Assembly: GCA_945919075.1 (NCBI GenBank)
Contig: CAMEIX010000011.1
Span: 1 to 64,000, forward strand
DNA: 64,000 bases
Reading direction: 5' to 3'
Origin: an uncultured Lachnospiraceae bacterium
GTDB taxonomy: Bacteria; Bacillota; Clostridia; Lachnospirales; Lachnospiraceae
Position 1 is the stretch's first letter. The number at the start of each line of letters is the position of its first letter. The position numbers and the translations under genes are program-made. The notes below the pieces were generated by a model. The model was not told where the DNA came from. It did not search any database and saw only the letters and a program-made list of their open reading frames with translations. This document shows positions 40,441 through 50,053 of this stretch, piece after piece.

Positions 40441-41418
40441 TTATATCTGTTCCGCATAGGCAATACGGATGATATCCTCTATTTTGGTCTCTTTAATGGT
40501 GGCATCCTTAAATTTCTTTTTTTCAGAGAGGTCACAGATTAATCTTGCTCCGGTCATTTCCTTTTTTTCGAAGCGATAGGTGACTATATTTCCCTCTCTC
40601 GATACAATTTCTGCCTTCTCGTGTTCTGCAAATTCCTCATCAAAATATACCACTACCAGTTCCTTGTAAGGTGCAATCCGGTCTATCAGAGCTTCCAAGG
40701 GTCCATCTTCCATTATTTTACCGCGGTTAATGATAATCAGACGCTTACAAAGTTCTTCAATGTCCTGCAAATCGTGTGTGGTCAGGATAATGGTGGTCCC
40801 CTTTACCCGGTTTATCTCTTTGATAAATTTCCGGATAGCGTATTTTCCCTCCACATCCAGACCGATGGTAGGCTCATCCAGAAAAATAATATCCGGAGAA
40901 TGAAGCATAGCTGAAACCAGATCCCCCCTCATCCTCTGCCCCAGGGACAGTTGTCGGACCGGAGTATTGATAAACTCGGAAATCCCCAGAATCTGATCCA
41001 TCATTTTCATATTTTCCTCATACAGGGAAGGTTCGATCTGATAGATATGACGCATCAGTTCAAAGCTTTCTCCCAGTCGCAGATCCCAGTTTAACTGGGT
41101 ACGCTGTCCAAATACAACCCCCAGATTCTGTACCACTTCCTTTCTCTGGGTAGCCGGATTTTTCCCTTTTATCAGTACACTTCCGCTTGTAGGGGTAAGA
41201 ATTCCGGACATCATCTTCACCGTAGTACTCTTCCCCGCTCCGTTTGGTCCGATAAAGGCGGTAATCTCTCCCTTGGGGATTACAAAACTGATGTCATCCA
41301 CGGCACGCACCACCTCTTTTTTAGGTGCAAACAGCCCCTTGACTGCACCGCCCAGCCCTTTTTCCTTTTTCACAATCGTATATTCTTTTACTAAATGTTC
41401 CACTTTAATTGCTTCCAT
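40441..41418 (-). CDS. ABC transporter ATP-binding protein (ABC-2 type export)
   Basis: AFIGPNGAGKSTTVKMMSG, LSLGQRMRGDLVSAMLHSPDIIFLDEPTIGLD. Confidence 0.95.
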   Translation of the reverse strand: MEAIKVEHLVKEYTIVKKEKGLGGAVKGLFAPKKEVVRAVDDISFVIPKGEITAFIGPNGAGKSTTVKMMSGILTPTSGSVLIKGKNPATQRKEVVQNLGVVFGQRTQLNWDLRLGESFELMRHIYQIEPSLYEENMKMMDQILGISEFINTPVRQLSLGQRMRGDLVSAMLHSPDIIFLDEPTIGLDVEGKYAIRKFIKEINRVKGTTIILTTHDLQDIEELCKRLIIINRGKIMEDGPLEALIDRIAPYKELVVVYFDEEFAEHEKAEIVSREGNIVTYRFEKKEMTGARLICDLSEKKKFKDATIKETKIEDIIRIAYAEQI

Positions 41419-41478
41419 AAAATGCTCCATTCCCTCTGCTGACTTAGCTAAATCTGCACCCTCGGTTCTATTTTACGC

Positions 41479-42273
41479 TCAATGCCCCGCACTTTCATAT
41501 CTTGTAAGTCCGTACTGAAAGAAAATGCCGGCAAAAGCAAGAACCACAACTCCGATAAAAAATGTAAAGATAACCCCTGTGTTAATGCCTTTTAACAGCC
41601 CTTCCGCAGGATAAAAACTGATCCACCCGATAGGGATGAGGTAGGTCAGAACAAACTGCATGGCTTTCGGATACATGGTCAGGGGGTACATGGTGGTTTT
41701 GTCAAAGAATTCCTGGGTAAAGCCTGCAAAATCATTGACACTTTTGGTCCAGAAGGAGAAAGTTCCCATGAAAATGTAAATTCCTCCCCGTATCATGGTA
41801 GCTCCCGCAATCAGCAAAAGGACTGCTGCCACCCGGCTGATATTCCAGGCAAAATGTACCTGCATGCACCCATATGCAAAAACACAGATTCCCGGAATCA
41901 GATCCGTAATCCCAAATACATTAAAATTGGTGAAGAAAAACTGATAAAGCACGCTTAAAGGCCGCAGCATATAACGGTCAAATTCTCCCTCTACCACGTA
42001 ATATCCCATAAACCATCCCTGCACAAATAACATCATGGAAAAAGCATGACTGATTACGGAAATTCCATAAAGAAAAGCAAGCTGTCCCTGGTCCCATCCG
42101 TTAATGGTTCCAAACTCCTGCACTACAAAACGGATGGTGGCAAAACCTACCACAAACTGAATCGGATTGGAAAGCAACCACCCCAGAAAATCCCCGGGAT
42201 ACTCTAAAATCGTCATAAGCGCCAGCCGTATATTGTAAAAAGTTACGTCCAGATAATGTCTTACACTTTTCAT
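41479..42273 (-). CDS. ABC-2 family permease
   Basis: Six hydrophobic segments; start MKSVRHYLDVTFYNIRLAL. Confidence 0.88.
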   Translation of the reverse strand: MKSVRHYLDVTFYNIRLALMTILEYPGDFLGWLLSNPIQFVVGFATIRFVVQEFGTINGWDQGQLAFLYGISVISHAFSMMLFVQGWFMGYYVVEGEFDRYMLRPLSVLYQFFFTNFNVFGITDLIPGICVFAYGCMQVHFAWNISRVAAVLLLIAGATMIRGGIYIFMGTFSFWTKSVNDFAGFTQEFFDKTTMYPLTMYPKAMQFVLTYLIPIGWISFYPAEGLLKGINTGVIFTFFIGVVVLAFAGIFFQYGLTRYESAGH

Positions 42274-42275
42274 AC

Positions 42276-43133
42276 TCACCCTCCCTGTACCATAACTTTT
42301 TTGCGGACTGCCCCCTGAAAATATAAAAAGGCGGCAAACAGAATTCCTATCCACAAAATCTGGATTCCCATCCGTGGCAGTGCCTCCATGGGTGTGATTT
42401 TGCCGATATACAAATCCAATGGTAACTGATAGATGTAGACAAAAGGCAGGCACTGCAAAAATCCCCTAAGCCAACCCGGAAAAAACCAGATCGGAATAAT
42501 GCTTCCGGAAAGCAGTCTCAGTACATGCTTTTTCACCTGAATCAAAGGAGACATGTCCATGGCTATAAATGCAATCAGGGAAAACAGCGCCGCAAACAGC
42601 CAGTTCACAAAGAAGGACAGCAGAAAGCTTACCAAAAACAGCAGAAAATGAACCCCGCTTGCCGGAACCGGTATGGTAATGAACAGACATCCCACCAGTA
42701 AAATGGGGAGGCCGTTTAAGATTGCAGAGGTAGTAATCGTTCCCAGGTCTTCAAAAAAATAGATGAAAAATAAAGGAATCGGCTTTAACATATCCGTTGC
42801 CACACTCCCCTGTCTTACGCTCTCCGCCACACGATTCTCCACACCGGTTAATAACAAAACCGACATCATGGCAGAAACAATTGTATAACTTAACATATCC
42901 TGCACTGCCACACCGTTCACCACATCATAGCCCCGGTAAATCGCCTTCCAGAAAAATGCATTGGCAAACATGGCAATACACTGAAAAATAATATTGGAGA
43001 AAACATCAAAGCGGTATGCCAGTGTTTTCTCGATACGCATTTTATAAATAAAGAAGCAGGCACCTGCCGTTTTACCTTTTTTTGTCTTCTCCCTCATGTT
43101 TTTTCCCATGTCTTTCTTTTTGGTTTTTTTCAT
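42276..43133 (-). CDS. ABC-2 family permease
   Basis: IYKMRIEKTLAYRFDVFSNIIFQCIAMFANAFFWKAIY; hydrophobic; exact start uncertain. Confidence 0.87.
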   Translation of the reverse strand: MKKTKKKDMGKNMREKTKKGKTAGACFFIYKMRIEKTLAYRFDVFSNIIFQCIAMFANAFFWKAIYRGYDVVNGVAVQDMLSYTIVSAMMSVLLLTGVENRVAESVRQGSVATDMLKPIPLFFIYFFEDLGTITTSAILNGLPILLVGCLFITIPVPASGVHFLLFLVSFLLSFFVNWLFAALFSLIAFIAMDMSPLIQVKKHVLRLLSGSIIPIWFFPGWLRGFLQCLPFVYIYQLPLDLYIGKITPMEALPRMGIQILWIGILFAAFLYFQGAVRKKVMVQGG

Positions 43134-44013
43134 GACTTTCTTCTAGTCCCTTTACATATGCCCGATATTTTGTGGGGCTTACACCCTTCATCCTCCGAAA
43201 TGTTTCGGTAAAGTAGCTGCTCTCGGAAAATCCGGACTCGTATGCTATTTCCGTAATATTAAGGTCCGTCCTCTCCAGCAGTTCCATACTTTTCTCAATC
43301 CGGTAATACTGCACATATTCAATGGGTGTCATATTGATATATTCCGCAAACAGGGTAGAACATTTTGTCTTTCCCACATTCCCAACGGCACACAAATCCT
43401 CCAGATTAATCTTTTCCCTGTAATTTTGCTGAATATAGGTGATAATTCTTTTCAAGATGGCAAGATTTTTTCCGGTCCGTTCCTGTCCCGAACTGTCTGA
43501 AGGCACATTCTGCACCAGTTTTGCCCATATATGATACAAATGCATCATGGTAATCAGTTCCGCTCCGTTCTTATGCCTGCAATCATAAACATCCTTAAGC
43601 CCAAGCAGAATCTCCTTCTGCCAGTCCACTGTTTCGCTTAACATGATATAAGGCTTGTTTGTAATAATATCTGATAGGTAGCGGCCAATTTTATTGCTCA
43701 TGGCCTCCAGAATCATTGGGTGAAAAATGAGGCAGTAAAGTTCACAATCTACATGGTCCGTCACAATCAGATGCAGTTGTCTGGAGTTTACGAAAATCCC
43801 TTCCCCTGCACGCATACGCACAATTCTGCCGTTTAACTGATATCGGATGCTTCCACTCTCCACATACAGAAATTCCACTTCATCATGCCAGTGAATAGTC
43901 ATACCTTCATCAAATATATAATCTCCGGGAATAAAATTCTTTCTGATAAAGACGCGAAAATCCGGATCATCATAATGAAATACTTCGGAATTGTCGGAAC
44001 GAATATCTGCCAT
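43072..44013 (-). CDS. AraC family transcriptional regulator with cupin-like N-term
   Basis: IHWHDEVEFLYVESGSIRYQLNG; C-term HTH NITEIAYESGFSESSYFTETFRRMKGVSPTKYR. Confidence 0.94.
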   Translation of the reverse strand: MADIRSDNSEVFHYDDPDFRVFIRKNFIPGDYIFDEGMTIHWHDEVEFLYVESGSIRYQLNGRIVRMRAGEGIFVNSRQLHLIVTDHVDCELYCLIFHPMILEAMSNKIGRYLSDIITNKPYIMLSETVDWQKEILLGLKDVYDCRHKNGAELITMMHLYHIWAKLVQNVPSDSSGQERTGKNLAILKRIITYIQQNYREKINLEDLCAVGNVGKTKCSTLFAEYINMTPIEYVQYYRIEKSMELLERTDLNITEIAYESGFSESSYFTETFRRMKGVSPTKYRAYVKGLEESHEKNQKERHGKKHEGEDKKR

Positions 44014-44196
44014 AAAACCCTCCTGTCAATAGGTAAGCCCCTCTGCCCGGCACGTATACTACATTACCGAAATCCATGATACACAATAATTTCCGCTGTC
44101 ACCATGTCAATTGTTCGCTCTTTTATAACAATCGTTCATTTTTTGTATCAAAAAAGAGGGGGTATTATGGTTATATTTTATATTAAGCAGAATGAG

Positions 44197-44225
44197 TTGT
44201 ATATAAAAATCAAATGTGATAAAAT
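44197..44225 (+). promoter_or_regulatory. Sigma-A-like promoter
   Basis: TTGTAT - 17 bp - TAAAAT upstream of ORF 44274. Confidence 0.5.
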
Positions 44226-44273
44226 AAATTCGTTGTGAGCCTTACTTTTTAGTGAGACAGAAAGGAAGGATAT

Positions 44274-44654
44274 ATGGGATTTTTTGAGAATTTATTTAAT
44301 ACCTCTTCGAAAGATGAGAAGCCCTGCAACGGTTCCGTTTCCGAAATCAGGAAACGAATTGAAAAGGCAATTGCTGTGCGCCCCGGCTACAGTATAAAGA
44401 AAAATGTACCCCTGACCAATTATATAGTACCTGCCAAATCCTGCAGAAAAGGAACCATCGATTACATAATCTGCAATGAACTGGGCATCGAAGTTGGCGC
44501 TATTCTGCTCATCACCCATCCCATGCAGAATACAACATGGTTCCATGATTTAAAAGATGCGTTGGATGCACAGGGTATAAAATCCTTCCATATGTACACC
44601 AGTATGCACAATAAACTCAGCTATATTAATTACAAACTGGACCAGATTTTATGA
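44274..44654 (+). CDS. Conserved hypothetical protein
   Basis: 126 aa with GGAAGGA RBS; weak resemblance to DUF2726-type small domains. Confidence 0.65.
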   Translation: MGFFENLFNTSSKDEKPCNGSVSEIRKRIEKAIAVRPGYSIKKNVPLTNYIVPAKSCRKGTIDYIICNELGIEVGAILLITHPMQNTTWFHDLKDALDAQGIKSFHMYTSMHNKLSYINYKLDQIL

Positions 44655-44725
44655 TGTCTGTTTTGTGATGTCCGTTTTCGGTCCGGCAATTTTTGTCAGT
44701 CCGTTTTACAATCTTAGTAAATCCT

Positions 44726-44882
44726 GGGGAGAGAAACGCAGCGTGCTGCGCCCGTGAAGGATGAAGCATATCTCAGAAAGAACCATACGGTTTTCACCAT
44801 TTTGCGGGCAATGGAGATATGTTCAGTCCGGTAGATAATCAGCATATGCTGATTATTCAAATCCTTTTCTCTCCCCTTTTTT
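44726..44882 (+). ncRNA. Candidate structured RNA with intrinsic-terminator closing stem
   Basis: GGGGAGAGAA/TTCTCTCCCC + TTTTTT; AAGGAT/ATCCTT; CGCAGC-gt-GCTGCG; CATATCTC/GAGATATG; 22-nt palindrome ATAATCAGCATATGCTGATTAT. Confidence 0.6.
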
Positions 44883-44913
44883 AATGATAATACTGCGAAT
44901 GGAGAATCAGGTA

Positions 44914-45912
44914 ATGAAACGAATCAATATGGCAATATTGGGAGCGGGAAATATAGCCGGCCACATGGCGACAGCCATTCAGGGCCTGAAGAAGCAGGTA
45001 TGTGCTTATGCAGTAGCTTCCCGAAGTCTGGAAAAAGCGGAAGATTTTGCCCGGAAGCATCATTTTAAGAAGGCTTACGGCTCCTATGAGGAATTGGTTT
45101 CCGACCCGGAAGTGGATCTGATTTACGTAGCTACTCCCCATGCCATGCATTATGAAAATGCAAAACTGTGCGTAGAACACGGCAAAGCGGTGTTAGTGGA
45201 GAAGGCTTTTACAGCCAATGCGAACCAAGCCGGTCAGTTGATACAGCTTGCGGAGGACAGGAATGTCTTTCTGACAGAGGCTATCTGGACCCGATATATG
45301 CCCTCAAGACAACTGGTAGCCGATTTACTGGCAGAGGGTACAATCGGGGAGCCTCTCTTACTGGAAGCGGAATTTTCCTTACCCATAAGTCAAAAGCCGC
45401 GGATGTATGATCCTGCTCTGGCCGGAGGTGCTTTGTTGGATCTGGGTATGTACTGTCTGACCTTTGCATCTATGTTCTTTGGAAATGCTATAGCGGAGGT
45501 TCATTCCCATTGTGAAAAGCTTAATACCGGTGTAGATGCTACTGATGATATTTATTATACCTATCAGGATGGTAGAAAGGCCCATTTGCGTACGTCCATG
45601 GTAAGCGGCCCTGTCAACCGCGGAGAAATCAGAGGAACCTGCGGCCATATCGAGGTAGATACGCTGAATAATTTTTCCGCAATCCGTGTATACGATAAGA
45701 CAGGGAATTTGCTTCGGGAGGTGGAAATACCACCTCAGATTAATGGCTACGAATATGAAGTACTTGCCTGTATCCGGGCAATGGAAGCAGGCGTATGTGA
45801 ATGTCATGAAATGCCTCATGGCGAAACCTTGGAACTTATGCGACAGATGGACCGTCTGCGCCGGGATTGGGGCGTAACCTATCCGTTTGAGTTTCCATCC
45901 GATACTATATGA
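44914..45912 (+). CDS. Gfo/Idh/MocA family oxidoreductase
   Basis: INMAILGAGNIAGHMATAIQG; DLIYVATPHAMHYENAKLCVEHGKAVLVEKAFTAN. Confidence 0.93.
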   Translation: MKRINMAILGAGNIAGHMATAIQGLKKQVCAYAVASRSLEKAEDFARKHHFKKAYGSYEELVSDPEVDLIYVATPHAMHYENAKLCVEHGKAVLVEKAFTANANQAGQLIQLAEDRNVFLTEAIWTRYMPSRQLVADLLAEGTIGEPLLLEAEFSLPISQKPRMYDPALAGGALLDLGMYCLTFASMFFGNAIAEVHSHCEKLNTGVDATDDIYYTYQDGRKAHLRTSMVSGPVNRGEIRGTCGHIEVDTLNNFSAIRVYDKTGNLLREVEIPPQINGYEYEVLACIRAMEAGVCECHEMPHGETLELMRQMDRLRRDWGVTYPFEFPSDTI

Positions 45913-45948
45913 AAAATATAGGCAGATTTAACATATTCTGTTTCCGTA

Positions 45949-46228
45949 GGCACACTGCAACTTGGGAGTTATCAAATGCGAGAGCGTTTATATATATTTT
46001 ATCATTTTTCGCTGATGCTTATTTTGAGGAAATAGGTACGAAATTTATTTTTCTCTGAATACACTGACATTTTTTACTTTTCTTTCAGCGTTTTTTCTAA
46101 TTTAAAAATTCCTACCTACATTTATTGCTAAAAGGTCAGCGTATTTTCTCTTTTTTCTAATAAGCGCTGATTTGGACCTCAAAAAACTCAGCGTTATTAA
46201 TCAATTTAGAAAATAACGCTTATTACGG
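45949..46228. repeat. 280-bp dispersed repeat, copy 2
   Basis: Homologous along its length to 23848..24127; terminal hairpin AGCGTTATT..AATAACGCT. Confidence 0.92.
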
Positions 46229-46320
46229 TGCAAACGGTTGCATGCCTATGACCACCTTCGGCTTGTAATATCTTGATTTCCGGTATACAGCCGTGATCCT
46301 TTTTAAACAGGAGGGCAGAT

Positions 46321-47040
46321 ATGGACATTATTTTTCAGAAGACTTCATTAGATGATGAAATATCAAGCATGGTCAATCTTCTTTTATTAGGTAATGAGCA
46401 TATCAGAGTAAAAAAATATATTTGTGAATACTTTGATCTGCCAATAGAAATAGTTTCCCAAAGGGATAAAGATGCTTTAGTAGAAATAATAACTCCAGTT
46501 ATTATGACAGAGCAGGTAAACAATGCAAATGTGATAGACGAGAAAATTAAGATTATCGCTGCTTTGTGGGATACGAATAGTGAAAAAATAAATAAGATAT
46601 TTTGTAATGTATTTGAGAGTCCGCAGAATACGTCTGTAATAGAAGCGTTTATAAGTGTAAATTGTGTATGCCCATACGATTTTGAGAAAAAACGAATTTA
46701 TATAAATTATAGAAAGTCCGGCGAGGAGATGCTGGAGGCTTGTGTTCATGAACTGATTCATTACTACTGGTTTGATAAATGGTATAAATTATTTTCGAAA
46801 AAATATGAGCAATCTATTGTCTGGTCTTTCTCTGAAATAGCGGTTGACGCATTATTTTTCGAAACGGAACTAAAACAATATTGTGTCAGAGAATATCCGG
46901 CGCATAAGCATTTTTATGAAATAAATTATAATGGTCAAAATATGATGGAGTATTTCAGAAATTTGTACAGAGATAATTCTATCGTCGAATTCATGCGATT
47001 GGGAATAGAAATTATACAGAATCTCAATATAGAAATCTAA
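46321..47040 (+). CDS. Putative HExxH zinc metallopeptidase-like protein
   Basis: ACVHELIHYYWFDKWYKLF then SFSEIAVDALFFE (possible third ligand); AT-rich ORF with GGAGGG RBS. Confidence 0.75.
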   Translation: MDIIFQKTSLDDEISSMVNLLLLGNEHIRVKKYICEYFDLPIEIVSQRDKDALVEIITPVIMTEQVNNANVIDEKIKIIAALWDTNSEKINKIFCNVFESPQNTSVIEAFISVNCVCPYDFEKKRIYINYRKSGEEMLEACVHELIHYYWFDKWYKLFSKKYEQSIVWSFSEIAVDALFFETELKQYCVREYPAHKHFYEINYNGQNMMEYFRNLYRDNSIVEFMRLGIEIIQNLNIEI

Positions 47041-47110
47041 TGATTGCATATCGATACAAAACCCTTTAGTAGCCTTTAGCAATCTGTAGAAAAAGAAAGG
47101 TGGTGCGACT

Positions 47111-48370
47111 TTGGAAAAGATGATGGACCTGGCAATGAAGCCGGAATGCTGGAATAACTTCTTTACCTTTAAGAAGGAGCACCGCCTTCTTAGCACAAAA
47201 GAATTAAATGAGATGCAGGCTTTTGTAGATGAAAAACGCTATCTGTCCTGCGTAGAATCCTGGGAAAATCATACTTTTCCTTCCACCCTCCCGTTAAGAC
47301 GGTCCATCAACAAAATGGGAAGCGGCAAAAAACGGGTGGTCTACTCCTATCAGGGGGATGAAGGTCTGTTCCTTAAATTTATTGCCTTTAACCTCTTTCG
47401 CTATGATTATCTTTTTTCTTCCAATTGCTATGCCTTCCGCAGAAGCATCGGCGTAAAAGATGCCATCATGCGTTTACGTCTGACACCTGATTTATCGAAA
47501 AAGCATTGTCTGAAAATTGATATCAGTAATTATTTTAATTCCATTGATGTGAATCTGCTCCTAGGTAAACTTTCTTTTTTGCAAGAAGACGACCTCGCTT
47601 TGTATGAACTTTTTGAAAGAATATTAAAGAATGACAAGGTGGTGGATTCACATTCTAAAGACGATGGTAAGTCCGGTAACCTAAAAATCATACCTGACAA
47701 ATGCCATGGTGTCATGGCAGGCACCCCTACCTCTGCTTTCTTTGCAAATCTTTATCTTGCCAGGGTGGACCAATTTTTTGAAAATGCAGGCATTCTATAT
47801 TTCCGCTATTCCGATGACATACTGTTTTTCGCGGATACCCGTGAGGAGTTATTCACATACCGGGAAGTCCTGTATGACATGATCTCGAAACTGGGACTAT
47901 CCGTAAATCCCGATAAGGTAAAAGTCTCTACCCCCGGAGAGGAGTTTGAATTTTTAGGCTTCTCTTACCGGGATGGCCGTATTGATCTTTCCCCTGCAAC
48001 CATCCGCAAGATGAAGAGCAAAATAAAGAGAAAGGCGGATGCACTGCGCCGCTGGCAGAGAAAAAAAGGGCTTACTCCGGACAAAGCCGCCATCGGTCTC
48101 ATTAAGGCCATGAATCACAAATTCTACGGAAACCCGGAAAACGATACCGACTCAAACGACTTCACCTGGTCCCGCTGGTTTTTTCCGAACCTGAATACCG
48201 ACAAGGGATTAAAAGAAATCGACACCTATTTTCAGGAGTATATCCGTTATACGGTCACCGGACGCCATTACAAAGGAAATTACCGCATAAGTTATGAACA
48301 ATTAAAAGAATGGGGTTACAAAAGTCTGGTGCACGAATACTACGAAGCACAGAAAAACGGCAACGTTTAA
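47111..48370 (+). CDS. Stand-alone reverse transcriptase (YSDD active site)
   Basis: CLKIDISNYFNSID, GVMAGTPTSAFFANLYLARVD, LYFRYSDDILFFA, NPDKVKVSTPGEEFEFLGFSY; TTG start after AAGGTGG; no HNH endonuclease domain. Confidence 0.93.
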   Translation: MEKMMDLAMKPECWNNFFTFKKEHRLLSTKELNEMQAFVDEKRYLSCVESWENHTFPSTLPLRRSINKMGSGKKRVVYSYQGDEGLFLKFIAFNLFRYDYLFSSNCYAFRRSIGVKDAIMRLRLTPDLSKKHCLKIDISNYFNSIDVNLLLGKLSFLQEDDLALYELFERILKNDKVVDSHSKDDGKSGNLKIIPDKCHGVMAGTPTSAFFANLYLARVDQFFENAGILYFRYSDDILFFADTREELFTYREVLYDMISKLGLSVNPDKVKVSTPGEEFEFLGFSYRDGRIDLSPATIRKMKSKIKRKADALRRWQRKKGLTPDKAAIGLIKAMNHKFYGNPENDTDSNDFTWSRWFFPNLNTDKGLKEIDTYFQEYIRYTVTGRHYKGNYRISYEQLKEWGYKSLVHEYYEAQKNGNV

Positions 48371-48386
48371 TACGCTGCCGTTTTAT
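48353..48386 (+). terminator. Rho-independent terminator overlapping the RT stop codon
   Basis: ACGGCAACG-tttaata-CGCTGCCGT-TTTATT. Confidence 0.7.
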
Positions 48387-48397
48387 TGTTCAATCTC

Positions 48398-50041
48398 TTA
48401 TTTTAACAGGTTCTCCACCACGTAGTTGAGTGCATAGTCCTCTCCGTCATCAAAGAGACTATAAACAGCTGCACTGTCAAGCGGAATCTGCACATCAAAT
48501 GCTACATTGGATTTATGATCCTTTCCGGTATCAATGTAGATTTCTCCGTTTTCATCCAGCGAAGGAACCGAAGAAAAGGTAAGAACTCCTCCTGCTGCCA
48601 CAGTGGAGCAGATTGCCTGACCGCTTGCATTACTTTTCGTAAACCCGGTTACTGTCACATTATCCATGTCACCCATTACCTGCACAAAATGGTCTCCCGC
48701 ACTGATACATTGCCCATTTACCAGAAGAATAATCTTCCTGTCTCCCCAAAGGTTTTCACCCGTAAAACTAATGGGGTCACAAACAAGATATTTCCCGGTT
48801 GTTTCCTCTTTCATAAACTTGCAGGTCTTCTCATCTAATACTGCACTCTGGCAATAGAAATGAGATTCTTCACTTCCCAAAAGCTCTGCCATAGCCATAA
48901 TCATCTGAGGAGAACCGCCACCATTACATCTAAGGTCAATAATCAGATTTTTCATTCCCGCTTCACGATATTTCAAAATCTGCTGTCGAAATTCTTCCTT
49001 AAATTGTGAATGATCCCCATTCATATAGGATTTCTGGTCGTAACTCATCCCCTTAATCCGATAAAGTACCGTATCCTCATTTACCACATGGAAAGTTAAA
49101 GTTCCGATGTTCATCCCCTGATCGATGGTCTCAAGGGTTGCTTTGAAACGTTCGTAATAATATCCCTGTGCCTGTAACCTTACCTGCTTCGCATTTCCAT
49201 CCTTATCGACAAAATCCACCATCACCTGCTCGTCACCCATTCCGGCAACAGCGAGCATATTATAAAATTCCTCATTCCCTGCATCCGGCATATTCATAAA
49301 CGGATACGGAAAGTCTTTTGCCAGTTCTTTAGGGTCTTTTCCATCCCACAAAGTAACAATCGCACCATTATAAAGTCCTGCTTTTTGGGCTTCGCTTCCG
49401 CTCTCCACGTTGGCTGCTGCCACACGCCCGTCAGAAAGAAGGACCAGGGAAAGTCCGAAGTCATTCCCGTATGCCCGGTTTCCTGCTTCCTTTGTTATCT
49501 CCTCATCTTCTGTACTGTAATACACATGTCCGTCATAAAATTCTCCGGTAAATTCCACCCATGCAAGAAGATTTTCCACTTTGTCATGATTCTTATTTGC
49601 ACTTTCAAACTTGGCACGATATTTCTCATGCAGTAAATCCCAATCGATTCCCTTATGCTCCGTCAGACAATAATGTTCCCTCATAGTTGCAAATGCGTTT
49701 TCAAATTCTGCCACAAAGTCCGGCATCCGATATCCCGGATACACATTGCAAAGCAGGATGGCGAAGGCCGTTAATCCCGCACCAATCAGACAGGTAATCC
49801 TTCTTATTGATACCTTTTCATATAAAAATCCGGCTGCGACCAATACCGCAGCAATATAGGCAGGTATCAGTGCCACCTCAAAACCTGCAAGCCATACAAA
49901 GAAAAATACAATAAGTGCGGGAATCAGGTATAAAAGCTTCCACATACTGCTTTTTACTTTCTCCGCATACCCGGCGAGGAAAAATAATCCGACGGCAGAC
50001 ATTATCAAAATTACAACCATTTGCAAATCATTCGTTATCAT
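48398..50041 (-). CDS. S41 family peptidase with N-terminal TM segments
   Basis: PDZ-like region (ESGSEAQKAGLYNGAIVTLWDG) and NLIIDLRCNGGGSPQMIMAMAELL, VNGQCISAGDHFVQVMGD. Confidence 0.9.
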   Translation of the reverse strand: MITNDLQMVVILIMSAVGLFFLAGYAEKVKSSMWKLLYLIPALIVFFFVWLAGFEVALIPAYIAAVLVAAGFLYEKVSIRRITCLIGAGLTAFAILLCNVYPGYRMPDFVAEFENAFATMREHYCLTEHKGIDWDLLHEKYRAKFESANKNHDKVENLLAWVEFTGEFYDGHVYYSTEDEEITKEAGNRAYGNDFGLSLVLLSDGRVAAANVESGSEAQKAGLYNGAIVTLWDGKDPKELAKDFPYPFMNMPDAGNEEFYNMLAVAGMGDEQVMVDFVDKDGNAKQVRLQAQGYYYERFKATLETIDQGMNIGTLTFHVVNEDTVLYRIKGMSYDQKSYMNGDHSQFKEEFRQQILKYREAGMKNLIIDLRCNGGGSPQMIMAMAELLGSEESHFYCQSAVLDEKTCKFMKEETTGKYLVCDPISFTGENLWGDRKIILLVNGQCISAGDHFVQVMGDMDNVTVTGFTKSNASGQAICSTVAAGGVLTFSSVPSLDENGEIYIDTGKDHKSNVAFDVQIPLDSAAVYSLFDDGEDYALNYVVENLLK

Positions 50042-50053
50042 TTTCCCTGCCTC

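Noticed and set aside
3940-46310. Short dispersed hairpin repeats as a CRISPR array
   Set aside because: Units are palindromic modules at scattered loci with no unique equal-length spacers and no cas genes.
47111-48370. Group II intron or retron assignment for the RT
   Set aside because: No domain V-like sequence, HNH or intron boundaries seen. A VTG string (RYTVTGRH) is present but far C-terminal of the RT core, so not the retron VTG motif; class left open.
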